Part shown: one piece after another, positions 28,003 to 37,159 of the stretch
Numbering within the stretch: position 1 is the stretch's first letter
Layout: each line of letters starts with the position of its first letter
Assembly: GCA_964542965.1 (NCBI GenBank)
Contig: CAZIVH010000006.1
Location: forward strand, 1 to 45,870
Direction of reading: 5' to 3'
DNA from: CAJBLF01 sp964542965
GTDB lineage: Bacteria > Patescibacteriota > Gracilibacteria > Absconditabacterales > Absconditicoccaceae
DNA: 45,870 nt
Notes under the pieces: generated by a model
The model's database searches: none
What the model was told of the DNA's origin: nothing
Seen by the model: the letters and a program-made list of their open reading frames with translations, nothing else
Position numbers and translations under genes: made by a program

Positions 28003-29571
28003 TTATTCCTCCTTTTTTTTGTAGATGATTGCAGGATTCAGATTAACTGGGAAATCTTCCAAATCAAAAACTTCTTTGAAAGTGTTATTTGTATGATTTA
28101 TAGTAGAATCTATAGTGCTGAATTCTTCATTACCAAAAATATCTTGGATTTTCTTGAATCCATTGACCAAGATAGGTGCGGAAAATAACGCGATATTTTT
28201 TACTATGTAGAGTAAGAATTGTAAGTCGGCTATCGCTTCATCTTTGGTTTCTTCATTCTTATATTTCGCTCGAGGCTCAGTCTTGGTGATATATTCATTT
28301 GCTTTCTGTACTAATTGGTATCGGTCATCAAGATAGGATTTGATTTCTGCTTTTTTAAGATATTGCTCTTCAATTTTTGCACCATCTCGGCCATCTTCAA
28401 AATACGAAAGAAGTTTACTTTCATTGTCCTCTTTGAAGAGTTCTCGTTTTTGCTTATTGAATCTACCGCTGGTAACGCCATATTTTTTGCAAAGGCTCGT
28501 GACTCTATTCACTAGATTTCCTCGTCCACCAATCAGCATACTTTCATACAGATGTCATAATCTCTCAACTGAGAAATCACCATCAGCTCAGATAGGTACA
28601 TCATAGAGTAAATTAAATATGACCGCATCTCTATCATATGCATCGACGACCTGTACCGGATCGATGACGTTTCCGAGGGACTTACCCATTTTCTGGCCGT
28701 CGACTGTGAAGAATCCTGTGATGAATTCTTTATTTGGTAATTTTTCATCTACACTCATCAGCATTGCTGGCCAAAAGAGTGAATGGAATTTTACGATATC
28801 TTTTCCGAGGATGTGGATGATTTCTGTTTCATTATTCCAGAATCCTGCTTCCTTACTTACGGTGACGTAATTAAATAACGCATCGTATCGGACATAAGTC
28901 ACTTGGCTTGGGTCAAAAGGCAAAGGGATTCAAAACTTGTTGGTTTCTCTGGATACGGAGAAATCGATCAATCCGCTGTTGACGAATGATTTCATTTCAT
29001 TGAATCTATATTCTGGGACGAGGAATTCAGGATTTTCGGCAAAGAGTTTTTTTATCTTATCCTCATATTTTGAGAGTCTGAAAAATCGGTTTTTTTCGGT
29101 TATGAGATCAGGTTTTTTTAGATGATCGGGGCAGACCATTTCGCCGTCTTTTTCGATGAGATCCTTTTCGGTCTTAAATCCTTCACAACCTACACAGTAG
29201 TATCCTTTGTATTCACCTTCGTAGATATCTCCATGATCATAAGATTTTTGGAGCATCTCTTGGACTAATTTCTTATGATTTTCTTGGGTAGTCCTGATGA
29301 AATCCGTATAGGAAATCTGAAGATGCTGCCGTACTTCTTCCCGTTTCTTGCCCATGGCATCAAGATATTCCATAACATCCCTGCCTTCCGCTTCCGCTTG
29401 TTGGACAATCTTTTGGCTGTTTTCGTCATTCCCGGTGGAAAATTTTACCTCATACCCGAGCAATCTTTTGTATCTTGCATAGAAGTCCGCGATGAACGAG
29501 CTGTATGCGTGACCGATATGCGGATATCCGTTAGGGTAGTAGATCGGGGTTGTGATCAGGAATTTTTTCAT
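28003..29571 (-). CDS. metG: Methionyl-tRNA synthetase
   Basis: Class I synthetase. TTPIYYPNGYPHIGHAY contains HIGH; the zinc knuckle is GYYCVGCEGF...MVCPDH; the signature loop is KMGKSLGN instead of KMSKS; the C-terminal anticodon helices start around NLVNRVTSLCKKYG. 522 aa, without the extra C-terminal tRNA-binding domain. Only two glycines are TGA (after ETNKF and VPI), so usage is sparse here. Confidence 0.96.
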
Positions 29572-29650
29572 AGAAAAAAGTAGAAGGTAAAAAGTATAAG
29601 GTAGAAGGATGTTTTTCTACTTTCTACATTCTACCTTCTACGAAAAACTG
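29572..29650. repeat. Inverted repeat of GTAGAAGG-type arms
   Basis: AGTAGAAGGTAAAAAGTATAAGGTAGAAGG followed by CTACTTTCTACATTCTACCTTCTAC. The two arms are complementary and each is internally repetitive. A related single arm occurs at 42866-42893 upstream of rpoD. Confidence 0.6.
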
Positions 29651-29665
29651 ATATTTTTTCAAGTC

Positions 29666-30289
29666 CTATACTTTTTTGCAGACAATGATATGCCCTATGA
29701 TGTTTCCTTGTTCACGGAGAGGTGCTAGATGGATATCGAAAAAACAGTCATTTGCGATCTTTTCCAAATCCTGGATCCTATGATTGAAAAAATCTATTTT
29801 AAACTGATCCTTATTCTTTTTCCGGATGAATTCACGTCTCTGGATGAAGTGTCCGATGATCCATACTCATCACGTTTTCAATATTCTGTAGACTTCATGG
29901 AAAAGTCATTCTACATCTTCGATGTGTTCCAGTACGAAAAAACTCGTTGCGAGATCAAACGATTCGTCATCGAAGGGGAGCGGCTGTTCCAAATCACAGA
30001 CAACTTTCTCTACTTTGCCTGCGTTATTGGGATGTCTGCTCAGGAGCTTTTCAGCGATATCACAGGCGACATATCTGTCAGGTTTTAGGGGAGAAAGATA
30101 TTTGAACAGTCTGCCGTCACCAGCTCATAAGTCTATCAATGAAATATGGTCTTGTCTTGGAAGGTATTTTACAAAAACACCTTTGTCGAAACTATCAAGG
30201 TGTTTGTGATATTGTCCGTATTGATCGGCTATGGTGTTGTAGCCCGTCTTCGGATCGTGGATAAGGATGTGTTTTTGGTTGTAGGACAA
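29666..30289 (-). CDS. SAM-dependent class I methyltransferase
   Basis: 207 aa. Motif I LIDLGAGDGRLFKYL (first Gly is TGA), the acidic motif II region CDIAEKLL, VVCDLEQPLPFDDESFDL, and LEHIEDVEGLFHEVYRILKTGGVWII with TGA-encoded glycines. This is the UbiE/COQ5-like methyltransferase_11 pattern; the substrate cannot be inferred. The start is a TTG at 30289 because no ATG is available between the upstream TAG and the conserved core. Stop TAG. Confidence 0.83.
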
Positions 30290-30292
30290 ACT

Positions 30293-30424
30293 AAACTAAC
30301 TAATAGTTAAAAGTGAATAGTGAAAAGTAAAGGATTTTCTTAAATGAACTATCGTAGATTGCAATAGTTAATAAAACGGTTGTTCATTCATTTTTAGTTT
30401 TTCGTTTTTAGTTATTCACTTATT
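30293..30424. repeat. Intergenic inverted-repeat element, copy 3
   Basis: Arm AATAGTTAAAAGTGAATAGTG, core gAACTATcgtagattgcaATAGTTaa (perfect 6-bp outer stem), opposite arm TTTTAGTTATTCACTT. Confidence 0.6.
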
Positions 30425-30826
30425 TTAGAAGAATTTTTTTTCTTCATCACCTTTTTCTCTAGCTGCCTTATCCAAGAACGGTTGCATCTTTTCTTCGATA
30501 TTTGGGTTTGGTGTATGAAGGTATTTACTGAGTTCGTTTGTTTTTTCTGCTGCTTTCTTGATATGGACGTAATATTTGCTTAGCTCAGCCACAACATCGG
30601 AGAGATCATCATTCTTTTCAAGCAATTCTGTCGTTTTCTGCTTCAATAATGCATTCTGTTGGACGTATTCATCAAGTTCGTTGCTGAGATATTCTACTTC
30701 CTTGGCAGCTTCCTTGAGATTGGATCTCAGCTGATTGACAGTGTCTTTGTGTTGGTACCTGAGATAGAAAATGAAGTATCCCAAGAGACCTCCTCCTATA
30801 GCTGCTAAAACGATATATCACGTCAT
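30425..30826 (-). CDS. Single-pass membrane protein with coiled coil
   Basis: Starts MTGYIVLAAIGGGLLGYFIF, an N-terminal transmembrane helix with one TGA-Gly, followed by a long heptad-like coiled coil (about residues 35-110: LKEAAKEVEYLSNELDEYV and similar) and a charged end. 133 aa; no named family. The ATG is immediately next to the scaffold gap, so the true start could lie inside the gap. Confidence 0.7.
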
Positions 30827-30926
30827 NNNNNNNNNNNNNNNNNNNNNNNNNNNNNNNNNNNNNNNNNNNNNNNNNNNNNNNNNNNNNNNNNNNNNNNNNN
30901 NNNNNNNNNNNNNNNNNNNNNNNNNN
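30827..30926. other. Scaffold gap (100 N)
   Basis: 100 N. Sequence on the two sides is not obviously from the same gene. Confidence 0.97.
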
Positions 30927-30963
30927 CCTGATGAAAATTTTTTCTGCGCTGTTAATTTGGATA

Positions 30964-31070
30964 AGCACAAGGTTAGTCCGGTGTAATATGCAAATAAACG
31001 GGCGGTACTCCCACCATAAAGGAGCCGTTGGTTTGTTAGCATATTGTAACGGTCGATCTTGTGCTTTTTT
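30964..31070 (+). ncRNA. Candidate structured RNA ending in a T-run
   Basis: Nested complementary segments: AGCACAAG (30964-30971) with CTTGTGCT (31058-31065); GTAATATGC (30983-30991) with GCATATTGTAAC (31039-31050); AAACGG with CCGTT; CTCC with GGAG. A T6 run follows the outer stem, as in a terminator. Possible 5' sequence is lost in the gap. It matches no RNA family I recognise. The rest of 31071-31294 is AT-rich with no gene that I can support. Confidence 0.45.
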
Positions 31071-31294
31071 GTACTCGAAATTATCGATCCAACGTGTAGA
31101 GAGATATATCTGCGACGGACTGCAAGAGTCTCTGTACACTATAAAAAAACCACTACTCGTAATAGACCAACGGATATACTACATATCCGTATTTTCACGA
31201 AATAAAAAAAACGCAAAACAGAAACACAAAACGTACACAAAAATAATTCCACATGGAACGAGGAAAATCTTTTTATCGATTATACAATACACAC

Positions 31295-32035
31295 ATGAAA
31301 AACACTATTACATCAAAACCAGAGGTAGTATCCGAAGCTAGATCTCACACTTCCTGTTTCGTGAAAAACCTCATCGCCGGATTGCTCATGACAGCTTTTA
31401 CCATTTGAGCACAGCCAGCCAAAGCTCAGGATACAGCTTCTGCTGTATCCCCTGATTCCACCAACACCGAAAAGGTCGAAGCTCCAAAAAAATCAGGAGT
31501 ATTTATGATCGACCCCATGTATTCAATAACAGGTAAGACTTTCATAACAAGAATACAATGATGAGGCACAGTAGGAGGATTGCAGGTATGAGGATTCTTG
31601 GAACTTAGCGGAACAGATATCGATGAGGGAATCAACACCGCCTTCGGAAAGATTACTGTCTCCAAGAGTTTATGAAACAACGGAACCTTGTTGTCTATGG
31701 AATATATGCTTCATACAGCTGCTCAAGATAAGGTGAGGGTAGGAATCCAACAAGTATTCAAAAGCGAAGATGGATCCGTGTTCTTTAAGGTATATCCGCT
31801 GAGCGACAAATGATTCGAGCCATTTATTCTCATCTGAGCTGATCATACACTATGAGACTATCTGGGCGTTTCATGATTCGTAGGGACAGATATTTCATCC
31901 CAAAGTTACTACGGTGAATGAACACTGACGGTAGGTAAGGGTGATATACAAGGTCTTGGACAGATAAGAGTATCGGGAGAATATGATAAAGACGCTGATG
32001 TCTCAGGTCTCCTTGGTCTCAGAATAAAATTCTAA
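31295..32035 (+). CDS. Secreted hypothetical protein, beta-rich
   Basis: 246 aa. A basic N-terminus, hydrophobic stretch LIAGLLMTAFTIGAQPAKAQ and a signal-peptidase-I-like AKA-Q site near residue 47. The mature part is Gly-rich with alternating hydrophobic residues (GGGTVGGLQVGGFLELSG, then repeated short strands to LLGLRIKF), which suggests a beta-sheet or barrel-like fold ending in an aromatic residue. About 15 glycines are TGA. No family recognised; localisation is cell surface or extracellular by inference. Confidence 0.72.
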
Positions 32036-32178
32036 CAACTAACACGAGTACGATCAAATAAAAATTTCTCGATCCGTATATGGAATAGCTCCGACAAACT
32101 GTAATGTCTCCTGCTACGGACGAGAAAGAAAAAACAATAAAAAATTATGTATTTTTATCTTATTACAACATATACATT

Positions 32179-32733
32179 ATGAAACACACAAATGAAAAAA
32201 ACACACTTGTAAAAAAAATTGAATCATCAAAAAGCAAGATTATGAAATTAGCTATGGCTAGTCTCTTATTAGCGACCCTAAGTTGATGTGGCGGATCGTG
32301 CAGAGAAGAAAAATTACAACAAGAGAACGAAAGACTTGAGATGGAATCAAAAACAGAGCGAGAAATAAAACAACAAGAAAGAAAGATAGAAACAGAAAAT
32401 CAAAAAGCTCAAATGGAGGCTGCAAGACAAGAATCAGAAAAAATTCCACAGGTATATTCTTGGAGAGAAGAAACAGATAAATATATCATTATTCATCAGG
32501 AGTCAAACTTTGGAGCATATTCAGAGGTACGGATACCTAAGGGGTTTTCGTACGATGTTGAAGTAACATCATGAATATCTGTAACAAATGCAGTAAAATG
32601 AACAAGAGAAGCTGAAAATACAGTGGTAGTTGAATCTTGAAAAATGCAAAATGTGGATGCTCAAGATGTATCTGATACTATTGTTGAAGAGCAGATTCTA
32701 GATGTAGTAAACGATACCATCAATAAAGAATAA
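32179..32733 (+). CDS. Putative lipoprotein with coiled-coil segment
   Basis: 184 aa. The signal ends LATLSGCGGSC; the lipobox glycine before Cys is a TGA codon, so standard decoding would abort the signal peptide. A Glu/Lys/Gln coiled coil follows (about residues 45-90: EENERLEMESKTER-like), then a small domain VYSWREETDKYIIIHQESNF. Start ATG 32179 is preferred over an upstream in-frame ATG at 32104 because the latter adds a non-signal-like leader. Family unknown. Confidence 0.7.
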
Positions 32734-32783
32734 GCTTAATTCCATGTACAATTATCAAATTTTATTCTTTTCTTATAATACCA

Positions 32784-33098
32784 ATGAAAAACTTCAAAAA
32801 CCTTACTCCCCATGACATTCATCTTAATGATGGAACTGTCTATCCTAAGAGCGGGAAAATCGCTCGTGTATCGACTTCATATGAACCATTCGATGAAAAC
32901 AATATCACCAAACAGACGTTTGGAGAAATCGAAGGACTTCCTGACACGACTGAAGATCTTATGTTTATCGTAAGTGCTCTCGTATTGTCAGCATTACAAT
33001 GAACCAGAGAAGATGTCGTAGCTCCTGCTACGGGTCATCCTGAGGCCAAAAGGAATGAACAGGGTCAGATTATCTCTGTACCTGGATTCACTAGGTAA
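32784..33098 (+). CDS. Small hypothetical protein, 104 aa
   Basis: Starts MKNFKNLTPHDIHLNDGTVY; the 'NLTPHxI...G...PxSGxxARV' opening is similar to small proteins seen in phages and mobile elements. One TGA-Gly splits it under the standard code. It contains GEIEGLPDTTED and ends SVPGFTR. Function unknown. A terminator lies 70 bases downstream. Confidence 0.72.
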
Positions 33099-33165
33099 AG
33101 ATGTCATAGAAAATACATTATTTCCGGAGATAGAGAAATGAATCATGATCATAATCCAAAAACGA

Positions 33166-33190
33166 AAAAAACCCGCCGAAGCGGGTTTTT
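33166..33190. terminator. Intrinsic terminator, shared with HU gene
   Basis: AAAAACCCGC-cgaa-GCGGGTTTTT, followed by a second hairpin TCACAGCGCTGTGA (33190-33203). Convergent genes flank it. Confidence 0.92.
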
Positions 33191-33216
33191 CACAGCGCTG
33201 TGATATGGTATGAAAA

Positions 33217-33492
33217 TTACTTAACAGCAGCCTTGAATTCAGATCCAGCCTTGAAAGTAACTACTTTCATTGCAGGGATATTGATTGTTTGAGAAGGGTT
33301 TTGTGGATTAACACCTTTTCTAGCTTTTCTTTTTGAAGCCTTGAAAGTTCCGAATCCTTGAACTCTAACTTCTCCTGATTTCTTAACACCACCGATAACA
33401 GTTTCGATGAAAGCGTTAACTAATTCAGAAGCTAACTTCTTAGAAACACCTAATTGTTCTGCTAGGCTAGCAATAAGAGCTGTCTTTGTCAT
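33217..33492 (-). CDS. hup: HU-family nucleoid protein
   Basis: 91 aa, full HU/IHF length: MTKTALIASLAEQLGVSKK, the dimer helix LVNAFIETV, the beta-arm VQGFGTFKASKRKARKGVNP and the PAMKVVTFKAG end. DNA-bending architectural protein. No TGA codon despite nine glycines. A promoter lies upstream (33537-33564). Confidence 0.95.
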   Translation of the reverse strand: MTKTALIASLAEQLGVSKKLASELVNAFIETVIGGVKKSGEVRVQGFGTFKASKRKARKGVNPQNPSQTINIPAMKVVTFKAGSEFKAAVK

Positions 33493-33536
33493 TTGTACAA
33501 ATAATTACTAAATAAAAAGTACTGTGTACATCAATG

Positions 33537-33564
33537 ATATTAGCATAGAGGAACTGTATTTCAA
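33537..33564 (-). promoter_or_regulatory. Promoter of the HU gene
   Basis: On the minus strand, TTGAAA (33564-33559), 16-base spacer, TAATAT (33542-33537), 45 bases upstream of the HU ATG. Confidence 0.75.
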
Positions 33565-33711
33565 GAGATTTTGGCGGTAAAATCTAATAGATTGGTGTGT
33601 GTTTAAAATATAGGTGAAAACTAGGATTAGTCGTATTTTTATGGTAACAATTGGCTATTTAGGGTTGACATTTTTATAAATATGTACGTTAAAAAATACA
33701 TATATATTACG

Positions 33712-33735
33712 AAAAGCCCCACGGGATGCGGGGCT
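33712..33735 (-). terminator. Intrinsic terminator of the sigma-factor operon
   Basis: AGCCCC-gcatcccgt-GGGGCT followed by TTTTCG, read on the minus strand, 37 bases after the sigma gene stop. Confidence 0.75.
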
Positions 33736-33771
33736 GGAAACTGGGGTCGAGAAATTTACTACTATATAGTA

Positions 33772-34338
33772 TTATTTTGTGGTTTCTAATAGTTTCTTTA
33801 ATTGTTTGATGGCTCTTGATAGTCTTTGTCTGACTACTTCGTTGGAAAGTCAGGTAATAAGCATTATTTCTTCATTAGTTTTTTCTTCTATGAATCTGAA
33901 ATAGATCATGTCCTTGCTACTATCATCCAGCATTTTCATTGCATTCTGTATCTGTTCGAACTTGAAATCGTGCTCGAGAATTATAGTTAAATCACTATCG
34001 TCGACGAGGGTGTCTTCGAATTGTTCGCCATCATCATTGGCGCTGAGATCGGTGAAAGGGGTGTCAGAATTCTTTTTGAAGAAATCTTTGATCGTGTTTT
34101 TGAATATTGTCCGGAAATATGCAGTAAAAGACTGATCCTCATTGCATGATTTTATTGCTTCTCGGAATTTCACATAGAAATCTGAAATGATATCCTCTGC
34201 ATCAGCTTGGGGAATGAAATAATTTGCGTTGATATAACGAAAAAACATGTCGACCGTCTGCAGATAGAATTGATTGAATGCATTTTGGTCTTGCGCTTTG
34301 AGTTTCTTGATAGTGTCCGTATCAAATGTGTTTGTCAT
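33772..34338 (-). CDS. ECF-type RNA polymerase sigma factor
   Basis: 188 aa. Region 2: FNQFYLQTVDMFFRYI, ADAEDIISDFYVKFREAI and FTAYFRTIFKNTIKDFF. Region 4: MLDDSSKDMIYFRFIEEKTN, then GLSNEVVRQRLSRAIKQLKK as the helix-turn-helix, reached only by reading TGA 33850 as Gly. An acidic linker (NDDGEQFEDTLVDDSD) joins the regions. It begins seven bases after the ferredoxin gene; no anti-sigma factor is adjacent. Confidence 0.88.
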
Positions 34339-34345
34339 ACAGCTA

Positions 34346-34675
34346 TTATATATGTTTCTCTAAAATGATTTCATGATGGGCGTTATCAGTCAAGGCTTCT
34401 TTTTTGATACCTCATATGCAGGCAAGTACTTCTTGGAATGTTCCATCTTCGTCTCTAGCAAGTGTCCTTGATGGAGGAGATATTTTATCTATTTGCACGT
34501 ATTCATGTCCGGCAACAATCTTGCATTTACATACCCCACAGATTCAGATGCCACATGAAGTGGGGAATTGTACACCATGCTGTTTTGCCATTTGTGCGAT
34601 GCTTATATTGTCTTCACCAGGGAATGTAGCGATGGGCGTTCAGCCTGGTTGTCTAATAATGATAGTGACGGTCAT
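34346..34675 (-). CDS. 2Fe-2S ferredoxin
   Basis: 109 aa. The plant-type cluster loop is PTSCGIGICGVCKCKIVAG, with the fourth Cys in EVLACI. Glycines in the loop (between the first two Cys), in QPGGTP and near CIGG are TGA-encoded, so the gene is invisible to standard decoding. Electron carrier; its partner is unknown. It lies 22 bases after the S41 protease gene and 7 before the sigma gene. Confidence 0.92.
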
Positions 34676-34697
34676 GATAGAGGTACGATAGATAAAG

Positions 34698-35978
34698 TTA
34701 TTTTTTGATCATAGATGAAATCGTTTCTCTCGCTTTTTCCAATTGATTGTCATATCAATTTTCGATATAGGTGTCGGCATCGAATTCTACTGTGATATCA
34801 GGTGATATCCCTGTGGTATCTATATTTATTCCGTTTGGTGCGTATCGTTTACCGACCGTGTATTTAAGCGAAGCACCATCAGGGAAGTCACTCATGGTCT
34901 GGATAGATCATTTTCCGAAACTCTGGGTTCCTATGAGCTTGGCTCATATCTCTTGTTGTAATGCAAGAGCGATAATTTCTCCTGCTGATGCGGTAAGTCC
35001 ATCGATGAGAACTACGACTGGCAAACCTTGGAGATCAGGATATCCGAAGGAATACATTTTTTCATCCTCGAATACGGTATATTTGGTACTTACGACTAAT
35101 GTATCCTTTGGTACGAAATGTGATGCTACTTCTACAGCGATAGGGAGGATTCCTCAACCATTGCCTCTGAGATCGAGGATAACGCCTTTCATATCTTGTG
35201 GCTTGAGATCGCTGATCGTTTTTTTGAGAAGATTCTCTGTTTCTTCACCAATGATAGAGATATTGATGTATCCTATCTTTTCTCCTTTTGCTCAGGTCAT
35301 GATTTTCCCATTCACGGAAGGGATGATGAGTTTATCTCTGGTAATCTCTTTTTCGAGGACCTCTTTGGTACCGTCTTTGCTGACCCTCTCTATGGTGAGT
35401 TTGACTTTGGTTCATTTTGGGCCTCTGATTTGGCTTACAGCTTGATTGACATCAAGACTCTTGGTAGATCAGGTGTTAATCATGACGATCCTATCGAGGA
35501 TTTTCAATCCTGCAGTGAAAGCGGGTGATCATTTGATGATTTCATCGATTTGGATATAATAATCTTTTTTACTGATAACAGCACCTATACCCTCAAAATC
35601 CGACGATCATTTGAGCTCTTCCTGGAATCCTGAATTCTGTTCGCTATCCATATAGATAGTATAAGGATCTTCTATAGCATCCACATATGCCTTGATAGCA
35701 TTGCTTAGCATTTTGCCCGTGTTCAGCTTATCCGTGTCATAATAGGAATTTTGAAGGATATCGTAGACGGAATCGAAGCGTTGGTAGGTCTTGCCTCAAA
35801 TTCACAATTCTTCCGCATTTACGACATTCTTGATTGAATTGATCAGGCCGTTAATATTGAGTTTCCCTTCCTGGATGATAGGTTGGCGGAGCGATTGCCG
35901 CTCATGGCCGATCTGCCGTACAAATCCGCCCAAAAGAACGCCCAATATAAACAATATGAGTACTTTAGTCTTTTTCAT
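34698..35978 (-). CDS. S41 C-terminal processing peptidase (CtpA/Prc-like)
   Basis: 426 aa. N-terminal membrane anchor KVLILFILGVLLGGFV, then the CTP N-terminal helices (YDILQNSYYDTDKL), a PDZ domain (IGAVISKKDYYIQIDEIIKGSPA), and the catalytic domain with ILDLRGNGGGILPIAV, the nucleophile Ser in DGLTASAGEI and the general-base Lys in GTQSFGKGSIQ. About ten TGA-Gly codons. It cleaves C-terminal tails of proteins outside the cytoplasm. The start at 35978 is used; an in-frame ATG lies 15 bases upstream. Confidence 0.93.
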
Positions 35979-36000
35979 GTTTTTGATGTACAAATAAATT

Positions 36001-36095
36001 TTACGTATTAGTTACGTTCTCATAGACTTCTACTATAGAATTATGCTTAACAAATACAATATCAAGTACATAGGGCTTATCTGTAGGGTGTTTGA
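36001..36095 (-). CDS. C-terminal fragment of an unidentified protein
   Basis: Thirty-one codons after the gap, ending TAA at 36001: KHPTDKPYVLDIVFVKHNSI and then VEVYENVTNT. It is not a superoxide dismutase end, so the gap at 36096-36195 separates two genes. The 'DIVFVKxNxIVEVYENV' string faintly resembles a DUF192 strand pair, but this is too short to assign. Confidence 0.45.
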
Positions 36096-36195
36096 NNNNN
36101 NNNNNNNNNNNNNNNNNNNNNNNNNNNNNNNNNNNNNNNNNNNNNNNNNNNNNNNNNNNNNNNNNNNNNNNNNNNNNNNNNNNNNNNNNNNNNNN
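36096..36195. other. Scaffold gap (100 N)
   Basis: 100 N between the sod gene 3' part and the end of another gene. Confidence 0.97.
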
Positions 36196-36746
36196 CGGTT
36201 GATGCATTTTCGGATATTTTGGACGTATTCAGGTCTGCGATTCTGGTAGTTGAGATAATAAGCATGTTCCCAGACATCTATAGTGATCAATGGCTGCTTT
36301 CCCATAGTAAGCGGACATCAAGCATTGCTGGTATTCATGATTTCTATGCTTCCGTCAGGATTCTTTACTAATCGAGTCCGTCCAGAGCCGAAGTTTCCGA
36401 TAGCGCTTGCTGTCATCGCATCTTGGAATGCGAGAAATGTTCATCGTTTGGCTACGATAGCATCATACAATGCTCATCTCGGTTCACGATTCTCTTGCGG
36501 GATAGTCAATCCATTTCGATAGAATGTATGATTCCGGATCTGGGCTGCATTATTGAAAATCGGTCCCTCAGCGGTAGTTATAATCTCTTCCAATGTTTTG
36601 TCTTCAAAAGGCGTACCAGCAATTAGCTCATTCAACTTATTTACATATCCCTGATGATGCTTTCCATAATGAATTTCTATGGTATCTTTACCGATTACAG
36701 GCTCTAGAGCATCCATTTCGTAGGGGAGTGGAGGTAATTGAAACAT
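36196..36746 (-). CDS. sod: Fe/Mn superoxide dismutase (C-terminus lost in gap)
   Basis: MFQLPPLPYEMDALEPVIGK, metal His in HYGKHHQGYVNKL, second His in NNAAQIRNHTFYRNGL, then IGNFGSGRTRLV and the Asp/His pair in ITIDVWEHAYYLNYQNRRP. One TGA-Gly follows REPR. The frame runs into the N block at KCIN, about 15 residues before the expected end. It converts superoxide to peroxide and oxygen. The metal cannot be decided from sequence alone. Confidence 0.93.
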
Positions 36747-36844
36747 AATTGCGGATTATGAAGTAAAAATATTGCGGCTTTACGCTTAAGACTTGAAACT
36801 TTATGATAAAATGAATTGTAGCAGTTAGCTTATCGTTTTCAAGT

Positions 36845-36875
36845 AAAAAAAATGACGCGATGAAACCATGCGTCA
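36845..36875 (-). terminator. Intrinsic terminator
   Basis: TGACGC-atggtttcat-CGCGTCA followed by eight T on the minus strand, 14 bases after the stop of the small gene at 36887-37069. Confidence 0.85.
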
Positions 36876-36886
36876 AATTTGTGCGT

Positions 36887-37069
36887 TTACTGTACTTGTA
36901 AGAATTCTCGTTCGTCTTTGTCGATATAGAAGTCGAGATTCATAGCTTTGAGTACATTAAATGCGGGTTGGAAATCCATGGGACGATATTCGCCATCAGG
37001 ACTTTTTATCACCAGTTCTTGTTTCGTGATGATCGTTCTACCTTCTTGGTGTTCTTCATAATGCTCCAT
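36887..37069 (-). CDS. Small acidic hypothetical protein, 60 aa
   Basis: MEHYEEHQEGRTIITKQELV... ending REFLQVQ; soluble, no TGA codons, followed by its own terminator. The middle part (SPDGEYRPMDFQPAFN) looks like a compact folded domain. Family unknown. It is divergent from elp3 with a 90-bp shared upstream region. Confidence 0.65.
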   Translation of the reverse strand: MEHYEEHQEGRTIITKQELVIKSPDGEYRPMDFQPAFNVLKAMNLDFYIDKDEREFLQVQ

Positions 37070-37159
37070 ATACTCTCTCTTTTTTTGGTGAGATGCGCTT
37101 ATAGGAAATTTTATACGATTTTCAATGGCAAATTTTTATCGATTCCCTATAGTGGCGAT

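Noticed and set aside
30927..31139. Minus-strand protein end with several Trp and Tyr (YLSTRWIDNFEYKK...)
   Set aside because: No recognisable domain, it runs into the gap, and the same bases form a nested RNA structure with a T-run; I preferred to report the structure with modest confidence.
34404..35528. Plus-strand frames over the ferredoxin and S41 protease genes
   Set aside because: Antisense shadows; the minus-strand frames contain cluster-binding and catalytic motifs.
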